A stretch of 25,195 bases of DNA from DASXBJ01 sp036491755 (GTDB taxonomy: Bacteria; Chloroflexota; Dormibacteria; Dormibacterales; Dormibacteraceae): contig DASXBJ010000026.1 of assembly GCA_036491755.1 (NCBI GenBank), positions 1 through 25,195 on the forward strand. The letters are read 5' to 3'. Below, piece by piece: positions 14,879 through 23,079 of this stretch (its first letter is position 1; each line of letters begins with the position of its first letter). The notes below the pieces were generated by a model. The model saw only the letters and a list, made by a program, of their open reading frames with translations, did not search any database and was not told the DNA's origin. Both the position numbers and the translations under genes were made by a program.

Positions 14879-16887
14879 TGCAGCCGCAGGGAGGTGGGAG
14901 CTCCGCGGGGGAGGACAACCGGCCTCACCCGCGCCATCAAAAAGGCCAGGCCATCGTGCTCATCGCCATCATGCTGGCGGTCGTCGTCGGGATGGCCGCG
15001 CTGGCCATCGACGGTTCGCGAGCCTACACACTCCGGCGCGACCTGCAGGCGGCGGTGGACGCGGCGGCCCTGTCTGCCGGGGACAAGATGCAGCAGACCG
15101 GCAGCTACACCAGCGCCGAGCAGGCGGCTTCCTCGATCTTCGGGATCAACCTGCGCATATACAGCGCCCCGTCGTGCTCGCCAGGGTATGGCTCGCCCGG
15201 CGCCTCGCCCCTCACGGTGACGTGCACCTTTTCCGATGGGACAGTGCTGACCCAGGTCGTGTCGGCGCTGGGGGCTCAGGGCAGCCAGTTCCGCATGTCG
15301 GCCACGCGGTCCCTGCAGCTGCAGTTTGGGAAAATCCTCACCAGCGGAGCCAGCCCGGACATCGCCGGCGCCTCCACCGCCGGCGTCAACAACCTCCGCT
15401 ATACGCCGGCTGCCGGCGCTCTTTCGGGGAACGGCTGCGGGGGAGCCGGCGGCAACGCGATCACAGTGAGCGGCTCGGGCACCCTGAACATCAACGGCGA
15501 CCTGGTTTCGAACGGCACCATCTCCGTCGCCAGTGGAAGCGTGCGGGTCGCCGGGGACATCGACGCGCGCTGCCAGTCCACCGTCCCGGGATCCGTGACC
15601 ACAGCCTGCTACCCGAGCGGAGCGTCGACTCCCTGCAGCTTTCCCGACGTCGCGGGCGCCACACGGTCCGGCTTCCGGCTCACCGACCCGGTTTACCCGG
15701 CGCCGGTGGTCACGGGCGGAAGCCAGCCGGCGCCGTCATCGACGGTTGTTCTGCCGGCAGGCACCTATACAGCCAACCCCAATTTCAATACCCATGACTG
15801 CTGGTTCCTGAGTGGAGGCGTCTACAACTGGCAGGGGGGGTTCACCAACACCACCGATTTCGTGAGCAACGAGCTGAAGCCGCCCGACGAACCGGTTCCC
15901 AACACCAACTACGGGACGCTCTCCACCCATCAGTTCTGGAACACGAACGGCGTGAATTGCGCCGGGGCTTTTCAGGTGAACAGCGTCGGCGGGTCGAACG
16001 CGCTCGACGCCGGCAACTTTGGCGTCTTGCTCACGTCGGTGCGTACCGACAACTATGGGGGAATGAATTACCGCCGAGAGAGCGCGCCCTCCGTGTGCCA
16101 CTCGGTCCATGTCCACAACGGGGAAATCCTCCAGGTCCAGGTCAGCAACGTGCCGGGCGCGACTTCGTACAACGTGTACGTCAGCAACTTCGCGAACGGA
16201 TGCAACGGTCCATGGGGCTGGGTCGCGAACATCCCGGTCGCGCCGGTCGTCGTCTCCAACAGCAATACGAATCCCTGCCCCGCCTTTAACGGCGCCGGCT
16301 GCAGCCTGGGGCACGAGACGGCCACATTCGACGCCCTGGCAATTCCCGACCTGTTCGCGCCCAACCCGTTGAACTCGACGCCAGACACATATGAGGCCTA
16401 CCCGCCGGATCCCGAGACCACACCCATGAGCGGCAGCCTGCCCAACCTGAATCCGCCCAGGGGACCGGGCGCGAGCGGAGATCGAGCGAACGAAAACACC
16501 TGCGACACTCTCGGCGGGGCGTACGCCTCGTGTCCGAACGCCGTCACCCCAGGCGCTGTCGCGTTCGTGGTCCCGGGTGGCTGCCTCTCGACCACCAACA
16601 CCGGCGACACCTACCTGTTCAGCGGTTATCAGTACAACTGGATCAGCATTTTCGAACCGCCGAGCAACAACTGCACGATGACGATGGGAGCCAGCGGCAA
16701 CTCAGCGTACGTGGGCTTTGTCTACGCGCCCGCGGCTCCCGTCACCATCGTCTCGCCCAATGCGTTCGACTCACCTGCCACAGGCGGGTTGCTCGCGAAC
16801 ACGGTCAGCTTCTCAGGCTCGATGCCGGCGATCACCTTCAGCTCGGCCTACGGCCCGCTGCCCCCGGCCAGCAGGCTGACTGGCTAG
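14878..16887 (+). CDS. TadG-like envelope protein with long Gly/Ser-rich extracellular region
   Basis: This 669-residue protein starts with a TadE/G-type N-terminus: QKGQAIVLIAIMLAVVVGMAALAIDGSRAYTLRRDLQAAVDAAALSAG, the family's single membrane helix and A-x-D-A-A-A-L-A-x-A-like block. The rest is predicted to be outside the membrane. Residues of about 200-240 have short repeats of the GSGTLNINGDLVSNGTISVASGSV kind, typical of a beta-solenoid. The final part (YVGFVYAPAAPVTIVSP...GGLLANTVSFSGS) is similar in style. Several Cys residues are scattered through it. No von Willebrand A motif was seen. It may serve as a pilus-associated surface or adhesive protein. The stop codon directly abuts the stop of the convergent cpaF-fusion gene. 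Confidence 0.82.
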   Translation: MQPQGGGSSAGEDNRPHPRHQKGQAIVLIAIMLAVVVGMAALAIDGSRAYTLRRDLQAAVDAAALSAGDKMQQTGSYTSAEQAASSIFGINLRIYSAPSCSPGYGSPGASPLTVTCTFSDGTVLTQVVSALGAQGSQFRMSATRSLQLQFGKILTSGASPDIAGASTAGVNNLRYTPAAGALSGNGCGGAGGNAITVSGSGTLNINGDLVSNGTISVASGSVRVAGDIDARCQSTVPGSVTTACYPSGASTPCSFPDVAGATRSGFRLTDPVYPAPVVTGGSQPAPSSTVVLPAGTYTANPNFNTHDCWFLSGGVYNWQGGFTNTTDFVSNELKPPDEPVPNTNYGTLSTHQFWNTNGVNCAGAFQVNSVGGSNALDAGNFGVLLTSVRTDNYGGMNYRRESAPSVCHSVHVHNGEILQVQVSNVPGATSYNVYVSNFANGCNGPWGWVANIPVAPVVVSNSNTNPCPAFNGAGCSLGHETATFDALAIPDLFAPNPLNSTPDTYEAYPPDPETTPMSGSLPNLNPPRGPGASGDRANENTCDTLGGAYASCPNAVTPGAVAFVVPGGCLSTTNTGDTYLFSGYQYNWISIFEPPSNNCTMTMGASGNSAYVGFVYAPAAPVTIVSPNAFDSPATGGLLANTVSFSGSMPAITFSSAYGPLPPASRLTG

Positions 16888-19800
16888 CTAACTGGTCTGG
16901 GGCTCGGCCTCCGGCGCGACAGGCTGAGCGTCGGCGGGAACCTCGGCAGCGGCTTGGTCGTCCTCCTCGGGCTCATTGCGGGTCTCGAGGTGGGCGAGCA
17001 GCTTGTGGGTGGCGGCCACCGCCTTCGCGTCTTCGAGCTCCTCGTACCGCTGGAAAGCACCACGCCACGCCGCGCGCGCGTCGTCGATGCGGCCGAGGCC
17101 CCAGAAGGCGTGCCCGCGAGCCGCCAGAGCGTCGGCGCGCTCGCGGATCTGATCCGCGGGCAGCAGCTGCAGCGCACTCTCGATAAGCCGCTGCACGTCC
17201 TCGAACGCGCCGACCGTCAGGGCGTTCCTGGCGGACTGCGCGAGGAAATGGGCCGTGCGGCTGGGGTCCGCCGCGGTGCCGGTCTGGTACAGGTGATAGC
17301 CGATCTCGTCGGCATGCTGGGCCGCGGCTTTGCCGTAGACGCGCTCCAGCGTGTCGGCGACGGCCAGGTGATAAGCCTGCAGCCTTGGCAGCGGGAGCGG
17401 GGCCAGGACGCGCTGGCGGACCAGATCGTGCGCGAAGCGGTACCTTTCGTTCCCGGCGCTCACCAGGAAGCGGCCTCGGGTCGCCTCTTCCAGCGCATCG
17501 CGAAGCTCGTGGCCGGAAAGCTCGCCGAAGGCCTCGAGCAAAGCGATGTCGAAGTCGCGGCCGATGACAGCGGCGGCGACGAGCATCCGCTGCGCCGGCT
17601 CGCTGAGGCGCTCGATGCGCCGGCCGATGAGGCCGCGCACGCTCATGGCGAGCTCGAGGTCTTCCTCGCTGAAGCTGCCTTGCTTCCGGGCCGTGCCGCC
17701 GAGCATGCTCTCGGACTCGGCCATGTACAGGACGGAGTGCTCGACGAAAAGCGGGTTGCCTTCCGTGGCCGCCTGGATGCCGATCAGCTGCACCGGCGTG
17801 AGCGGGGTTTCCGCGGTGCCCGCAACGATCTTCGCGACGTCATGGTCCGCGAGCCGGCCCAGGGTGATGCGCTGGGCGCGGCGGCGCCGCAGCAGCCTGG
17901 AGAGGATGGTTGTGAACGGCCGCGCGGAGTCCAGCTCGGTGTCCCAGTAGGTGCCCATGACAACGATGTGGCTTCCGTTGACGCGCTCGGCGAGATCGCG
18001 GAGCAGCAGCACTGTGGCTTCGTCCGCGAACTGGAGATCGTCGATCACGATCAGCATGGGCTTGGAGCCCTGCACTCCGGTGAGGAAGTCGAAGATCGCT
18101 TTGAAGAGGCGCTCGCGCAGCTTGTCGGTGGGGATCTCTCGCGCAGCCGGCATGCTCCGTACCTTCTGCCGCAGGTGGGGGACGAGGTGGGCCAGAAGAG
18201 GGCCGTTCTGGCTTGCAGGCTCCTGCAGGGTCTTGATCGTCGAGTTGGCGACCACCGACGCGAGGACCTCGCGGAACGGGGCGTAGGGAAGCCCGTCCTG
18301 CTGGATGCAGCGCCCGTTGAAGACCAGCCAGCCCGTTCCGGCCGCCTCGGCGGCCACCTCGGCCGCCAGTCGCGAGGCGCCGATGCCGGGCGCGCCCGTG
18401 ATGAAGATCATGCCGCCGGCGCCTGTGGCGGCTCGATCGAGCACGAGGCGGATGTCGAGACGCTCCTGCTCGCGGTCCACGAACCCGTCGCCCGCCGCCT
18501 GGACGTGCGTGCTCTCGCGCCGCTCCACCGCGGTGACCTGGTGCAGGCGCCACCGGTCGGGAAAGCCTTTCAGCTTGTAGCGGCCGCGGTACTCGAAGTT
18601 CATCTCCGCAATCGGTCCGACGAGCTGCCGCACGACCTCGGAGACCAGAACCTCTCCGCCCCGGGCCTTGCCGGCCACGCGAGCGGCCACGTTGACAGCC
18701 GCGCCAAAAATGTCGCCGGCCTCCTCGACCACCTCGCCGGTGTTGAGCCCGATCCGGATCTTGAGCTTGCGTTCGGGGTTCTGCTTGCTGTAGTCGGCGA
18801 TCGCCTGCTGGATGTCGAGCGCGCATTCCACGGCATGGCGCACCGACCCAAAGCTGATCATGTAGCCGTCGCCAAGACCCTTGATGCGGCGGCCGGCGTG
18901 GTCAGCGATCTTCTCGTCGATGACGGTCTCGTACGCCTTCATGATCTCGTGCGACTCGGTGAATCCCCGGGTCGACAGGAGACGGGTCGATTCCTCGACG
19001 TCCGTGAACATGATGGTGACCGTGCCTTCGGTCTGGCCGACCGCGAGGCTTCCGATGATGGTTTCAGGGGTTAGCGGCCTGGCTCCGCTGACTGGCTGGC
19101 CGAGGCCTTCGGCGACCTCGCGGAGCAGGCCCTGAGCGGCCCGGAAGCCGGCCTCGCCCTGCGGGTAACGCACCACCTGGAGCAGGCCGGCCTCGACCGC
19201 CTGCCGCAGCTCCCGTCCACCGGATTCCTTGCTGATCTTGGTGTCGGCCGCGTAGTCGCTTCCCTTCAGCTCGGAGCCTTCGAACGCCTGCGTGAGGGCG
19301 GACGCCAGGCGGAGATTGAGATTGTGCTTGGTGAGCACCGACTCGATGACAGCCTGGATGCGCCGGCTGGCGCCGACCGGGCTGCCGCTCTCAGCTCGGA
19401 CCGTCGGCAGCATGCCGACGTATCCGCCTGACGCCGCCGCGAGGTTGCCCAACGCTGTGGTGGCCCTGGCCATCGCCGTGGCAGCCTGCAGGGCTTGCGA
19501 CGCATTGTGGTCGGCCTGCCCGGGGTTGTAGTCCTGCTGGGCCTGAGGGGCGTAGACAACCGGGGGTCCCTGGTATTCCGATTGTGGTTGCCGTGGCTGG
19601 GTCGCCGGCGGCGCAGTCGGTTCGGCCCGGGCCGGCGGAGCGGCTGGATAAACCTGGGGAGCCTCCTGAGGTGCGGGCGCCGCCGCCTGGAGGTCGGCGA
19701 CCGCCGAGCGGGCGGCGTCGATCAGCTTGCGCATCTCCTCCTGCATCTCCGGAGTGGAGGCCATCGACTGGCCTGACTGCCCGGGCGAGGACTGGACGGT

Positions 19801-21768
19801 GTGCTGCTCCTGCTGCGCGGAGGGCCGGTCGGACGGCCGGTCGGAGCTGAAGGGCACGACGACGACCTGGCGCACCACGTTCTCGCCGCCGCCACGCTGG
19901 CCTGACATCAGCGGGTCCTTGACGACCGGCATCATGCTGTCGGACCCTGCCGGCACGAAGCGGGACTTCACCGGGTCGAAGAGGTCCTGGTTGACCTGCA
20001 CGCCGTAGAACGCCGCCTTGTCCAGCGAAGTCGGCACATACCCCGTCGCGTTGTACTCGAGGCGGAGGTCTGAGCCCATGCCCAGCAGGAAGACGTCGCG
20101 GAGGATCGCGCCGTTGGAGTCGTAACCCACGACCTCGGCGATCTGGGCGATCTTGCGGCGGCCGTCCGGCATGCGGGCCTGGTGGACGATCAGGTTCACA
20201 GCCGAGGCGATCTGCGCTCGCACCGCCTCGAACGGGATGTCGATCGACGCCATCATCACCATCGTTTCGAGGCGGGACAGCGCATCGCGCGCGGAGTTCG
20301 AGTGGATGGTGGACATGCTGCCGTCGTGGCCGGTGTTCATCGCCTGCAGCATGTCCAGGGCCTCGGCGCCGCGCACCTCACCAACGAGGATGCGGTCGGG
20401 TCGCATCCGCAGGCTGTTGCGGAGCAGCTGCCGGATCGTGAGCTCGCCCTTGCCCTCTACATTGGGTGGGCGATGTTCGAGAGCGATCACGTGCGGGTGG
20501 TCGATCTGGAGCTCGGCGGCGTCCTCGATGGTGATGACGCGCTGGTTGTGGGGGATGAACCGCGCGATCACGTTCAGCGTCGTGGTCTTGCCGGAACCGG
20601 TGCCGCCTGAGACAAGGATGTTCATGCGGCCCAGGACCGCGGCTTGCAGGAACTCCGCCATGGCGGGGCTGAGGCTGCCCTCGCGGGTGAGGTCCTCCAT
20701 ACCCAGCACGGCGTCCTTGAATTTGCGGATCGTCAGGGCCGGGCCGTGGATCGCGGCAGGGCGGATGATCGCGTTGACGCGGCTGCCGTCCGGCAGGCGG
20801 GCGTCGACCATGGGGTTCAGGCCGTCGATATGGCGGCCTGTGGTCGCCACCATGCGGCGGATCGTCTCCAGCAGCTGGTTTTCGTCCTCGAAGCGGACGT
20901 CGGCCTTGGTCAGGACGCCGCGCCGCTCGATGAACACCTGGTCCGGACCGTTGACCATGATCTCGCTTACCGAGCGGTCGTGGAGAAGGCTGTCGAGCGG
21001 CCCGTAGCCGACGGCCGCCCGCAGGATGATGTCGGCCAGCGCCGATTTCTCCTGCGAGCTGAGCTCGATGCCATCCTCGAAAAGGAAGCGGTCGAGGTGC
21101 GTGCGCACGGCGCGGGAGAAGGCGAGGGTGTCGCCAGTGGTGAGCCCCACGTCGCGAATCAGCGCCAGACGGTCGCGGAAGTCGTTCGCGAGCTTGGTGA
21201 GGTCGCGGCCCTCGCGCGCCGCCGCCTCCATGATGTCCGAGCGACGCCGCTGCGGTGCCGGAGCTGTGACCACGGGCGCCCACATGTCGACGAATTGCAT
21301 CTCCAGAAGGGCCTGGGAGGCGGCGACCGCCGCGATCACACGCTGCCGTTCGGTGAGACGGATCTTGATGGCGATGCCGTCGTCATCGGGCTGCTGGCCC
21401 TGGTCGATGTAGGCGGCGATCCACTCCCCGTCGCGGAAGCGCAGGATTGCCTTCCGCGCCGTGCTCTTGTCGCCGGGGTCCGCCTCCAAATTGGGGTCGT
21501 CCACCGAGCCGAAAACGACGTACTTGATCTCCCGAATCGGGATCAGACGCGGCCGGTCCGGATCCGAAGGCGAGTAAACGGGGTATCCGTCTCCCCGCAG
21601 CGCGCGCGAGTCCGACTCGCCGGTCTCGAGACCGCCGTCCAGCCTGTGGATGATGACCTTGATCCGGGGCGGGCGGGTGGCGAGGCCGCCGTTCGCCCCC
21701 GGACCGGGCAGGCCGGCGGGAGCCTCCTCCGGGCTGCGCTCCGCGGCTTCGATCGTGATCTCGCTCAT
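16888..21768 (-). CDS. CpaF secretion ATPase fused to adenylate cyclase and an AAA/STAND-like ATPase
   Basis: One uninterrupted frame of 1626 residues. Order: a small N-terminal domain (about 34-135; IREIKYVVFG, ILRFRDGEWIAAY). Then a complete CpaF/TadA ATPase (about 165-530) with SGGTGSGKTTT (Lys394), RPDRILVGEVRG and the His box TGHDGSMSTIHSNS. A Pro/Gln/Ala-rich linker of unknown fold follows. Next is a class III cyclase (about 912-1080) with metal Asp923 (FTDVEES) and Asp967 (GLGDGYM), adenine-type Lys963 and Asp1019, and Asn1026/Arg1030. Last is an AAA/STAND-type ATPase (about 1105-1450) with Walker B LIVIDDLQFAD but GAPGIGAS, where Ala1131 replaces the P-loop Lys, then a TPR-like tail. 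The ATG at 21768 is preceded by GGA and an extended -10. CpaF normally powers Tad pilus assembly; the fusion suggests pilus-linked cAMP production. Each domain call is firm; the coupling is inference. Confidence 0.93.
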   Translation of the reverse strand: MSEITIEAAERSPEEAPAGLPGPGANGGLATRPPRIKVIIHRLDGGLETGESDSRALRGDGYPVYSPSDPDRPRLIPIREIKYVVFGSVDDPNLEADPGDKSTARKAILRFRDGEWIAAYIDQGQQPDDDGIAIKIRLTERQRVIAAVAASQALLEMQFVDMWAPVVTAPAPQRRRSDIMEAAAREGRDLTKLANDFRDRLALIRDVGLTTGDTLAFSRAVRTHLDRFLFEDGIELSSQEKSALADIILRAAVGYGPLDSLLHDRSVSEIMVNGPDQVFIERRGVLTKADVRFEDENQLLETIRRMVATTGRHIDGLNPMVDARLPDGSRVNAIIRPAAIHGPALTIRKFKDAVLGMEDLTREGSLSPAMAEFLQAAVLGRMNILVSGGTGSGKTTTLNVIARFIPHNQRVITIEDAAELQIDHPHVIALEHRPPNVEGKGELTIRQLLRNSLRMRPDRILVGEVRGAEALDMLQAMNTGHDGSMSTIHSNSARDALSRLETMVMMASIDIPFEAVRAQIASAVNLIVHQARMPDGRRKIAQIAEVVGYDSNGAILRDVFLLGMGSDLRLEYNATGYVPTSLDKAAFYGVQVNQDLFDPVKSRFVPAGSDSMMPVVKDPLMSGQRGGGENVVRQVVVVPFSSDRPSDRPSAQQEQHTVQSSPGQSGQSMASTPEMQEEMRKLIDAARSAVADLQAAAPAPQEAPQVYPAAPPARAEPTAPPATQPRQPQSEYQGPPVVYAPQAQQDYNPGQADHNASQALQAATAMARATTALGNLAAASGGYVGMLPTVRAESGSPVGASRRIQAVIESVLTKHNLNLRLASALTQAFEGSELKGSDYAADTKISKESGGRELRQAVEAGLLQVVRYPQGEAGFRAAQGLLREVAEGLGQPVSGARPLTPETIIGSLAVGQTEGTVTIMFTDVEESTRLLSTRGFTESHEIMKAYETVIDEKIADHAGRRIKGLGDGYMISFGSVRHAVECALDIQQAIADYSKQNPERKLKIRIGLNTGEVVEEAGDIFGAAVNVAARVAGKARGGEVLVSEVVRQLVGPIAEMNFEYRGRYKLKGFPDRWRLHQVTAVERRESTHVQAAGDGFVDREQERLDIRLVLDRAATGAGGMIFITGAPGIGASRLAAEVAAEAAGTGWLVFNGRCIQQDGLPYAPFREVLASVVANSTIKTLQEPASQNGPLLAHLVPHLRQKVRSMPAAREIPTDKLRERLFKAIFDFLTGVQGSKPMLIVIDDLQFADEATVLLLRDLAERVNGSHIVVMGTYWDTELDSARPFTTILSRLLRRRRAQRITLGRLADHDVAKIVAGTAETPLTPVQLIGIQAATEGNPLFVEHSVLYMAESESMLGGTARKQGSFSEEDLELAMSVRGLIGRRIERLSEPAQRMLVAAAVIGRDFDIALLEAFGELSGHELRDALEEATRGRFLVSAGNERYRFAHDLVRQRVLAPLPLPRLQAYHLAVADTLERVYGKAAAQHADEIGYHLYQTGTAADPSRTAHFLAQSARNALTVGAFEDVQRLIESALQLLPADQIRERADALAARGHAFWGLGRIDDARAAWRGAFQRYEELEDAKAVAATHKLLAHLETRNEPEEDDQAAAEVPADAQPVAPEAEPQTS

Positions 21769-21787
21769 GGTTCCAAAACCGCCCCGG

Positions 21788-21796
21788 ATGCTAGCA
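21788..21796 (-). promoter_or_regulatory. Extended -10 upstream of the cpaF fusion (TGCTAGCAT)
   Basis: On the minus strand TGC-TAGCAT ends 19 bases before the ATG at 21768, giving a short leader with GGAACC as a weak ribosome site. No convincing -35 is visible. It would let the fusion gene be transcribed separately from the signalling operon upstream. Confidence 0.35.
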
Positions 21797-21826
21797 CCGG
21801 GCCGGCCGTGTTCTGTCGCGTTAAGT

Positions 21827-21838
21827 GCTTGATCAAGC
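21827..21838. repeat. 12-bp perfect palindrome after the receiver-GGDEF gene
   Basis: GCTTGATCAAGC lies directly after the TGA of the receiver-GGDEF gene and about 60 bases before the cpaF-fusion ATG. It has no loop, so it is more likely a protein-binding dyad than a terminator. A chance occurrence cannot be excluded. Confidence 0.3.
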
Positions 21839-22837
21839 TCACATTCGCTCCGGCGGCCGGCGACGGTCGAGCACCCACTTCGAACCCGGCATCCGCTTGG
21901 CCACACCCTTCACCTCGGCCGCTCGCGCCGCCACCGCGGCGGCGGTCGCGTAGGTGCCGGGTTCGGCGATCACGATGCCGATCGAAACCGAGACCATGGG
22001 TGTACGCAGCGTGTTGCCGTTGCGCTCCTGCATCTCGATCCAGCCACGGTCCCTGTCCGCCGGTTCATACAAAGCCGGAACCGAGGCATCGAATCGCTTC
22101 GTAATCTCGGTCGCGATCGACTCCGCCATGCTCGGCTCCGTGAGGATGACGAAGTCATCGCCGCCCACGTGGCCGGCGAAATGGCTTGACGAATAGTTCT
22201 CCTCCAGGACCTCGAAGATGATCGTCGAGAGCGTCTTGATCACGTCGTCGCCGCGCAGGAAGCCGTAATGGTCGTTGTAGCTCTTGAAGGAGTCGATGTC
22301 CGGATACAGCACGGCGAACCTTTCGTGGCGCACGAGCCGGCGGCTGATCTCACGCAGGATGTCGCTGTTGCCGCTCATACCCGTCAATGGGCTGAGCTCG
22401 CGGGCCGAGGTCGAGCGGCTCATCACCGAGCGCAGCCTCGCCACCAGCTCCTCGGGGATGAAGGGCTTGGTCACGTAGTCGTCCGCCCCCGCCAGCAGGT
22501 GCTCCACCTTGTCTTTCAGCGAGCCGCGCACTGTGAGGAACACGACCGGAATCAGCCGGGTCCGAAAGTCGGCGCGCAGCTGGGCCAGGATCTGGTCACC
22601 CGTGATGTCGCCGAGCATGAGGTCGAGCAGGATGATGTCCGGGCGCCATTCGGCGGCAGCGCCGTGCGCCGCGTGTCCATCGCCGACGGTCACGCTCTCG
22701 AACCCGGCTCGGTCGAGGACACGCTTGACGAGTCGCAGGACCTGCTCGTCGTCGTCGACGACAAGGACGATCTCGCGGTGGGCCAGCGGCGACCTGGGAC
22801 CGTCTTTCTCGACCCCGACCCTTCGGGCGACGGTCAC
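21839..22837 (-). CDS. Response regulator with GGDEF-like (GGDDF) output domain
   Basis: The 332-residue protein has a receiver domain with the acidic pocket VVDDDEQ, phospho-acceptor Asp72 (LLDLMLGD) and Lys in DDYVTKPF. A diguanylate-cyclase-fold domain follows: VLYPDIDSFKSYNDHYGFLRGDDVIK, and the signature GGDDF at residues 225-229 instead of GGDEF/GGEEF. The metal-binding Asp of DIDSFK is kept; no RxxD inhibitory site is seen just before the signature. It may make c-di-GMP or act only as a binding module. The GTG start overlaps the previous stop (GTGA). Last gene of the signalling operon, about 70 bases upstream of the cpaF fusion. Confidence 0.9.
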   Translation of the reverse strand: MTVARRVGVEKDGPRSPLAHREIVLVVDDDEQVLRLVKRVLDRAGFESVTVGDGHAAHGAAAEWRPDIILLDLMLGDITGDQILAQLRADFRTRLIPVVFLTVRGSLKDKVEHLLAGADDYVTKPFIPEELVARLRSVMSRSTSARELSPLTGMSGNSDILREISRRLVRHERFAVLYPDIDSFKSYNDHYGFLRGDDVIKTLSTIIFEVLEENYSSSHFAGHVGGDDFVILTEPSMAESIATEITKRFDASVPALYEPADRDRGWIEMQERNGNTLRTPMVSVSIGIVIAEPGTYATAAAVAARAAEVKGVAKRMPGSKWVLDRRRPPERM

Positions 22838-23079
22838 GTTTCGCTCGCGGTCGTCTCTTCGACGTGCGGGCGGTTCACACTCCGCAGCTTGTCGGTCATG
22901 GCGATCGCCCGCTCCGCCGCCGCGCGGACCTCGGCTATGTCGGCTTTCACGGCTTCCGCATCATCGGTCTCCTCGGCGATGAGCTCGCTGTAGTTGACGA
23001 TCACTGCGAGGAGATTGCGGAAATCGTGGATGAGGACCCGCGACTCCTCGTCGGCGGGCATGACGTTCTCAGGGTTCAC
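22834..23079 (-). CDS. Stand-alone histidine-kinase dimerisation (DHp/HisKA-like) protein
   Basis: This small protein of 81 residues consists almost only of a two-helix DHp-type hairpin. The H-box is LIHDFRNLLAVIVNYSELI with His18 as candidate phospho-acceptor, and a second helix follows (DIAEVRAAAERAIAMTDKLRSV). No HATPase domain is attached. The GTG start at 23079 overlaps the stop of the RsbW-like gene (GTGA). An internal ATG at 23061 is an alternative start that keeps the H-box. The 3' end overlaps the receiver-GGDEF gene. The gene order suggests that the adjacent ATPase or another kinase phosphorylates it and that it passes the phosphate to a receiver. This is inference; an Hpt-like or purely structural role is possible. 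Confidence 0.75.
   Translation of the reverse strand: MNPENVMPADEESRVLIHDFRNLLAVIVNYSELIAEETDDAEAVKADIAEVRAAAERAIAMTDKLRSVNRPHVEETTASET

Noticed and set aside
16954..19074. 706-codon plus-strand open frame opposite the cpaF fusion
   Set aside because: Its composition and lack of any motif mark it as a mirror of the minus-strand gene, whose domains are unambiguous. The same applies to the frame at 20644-22104.
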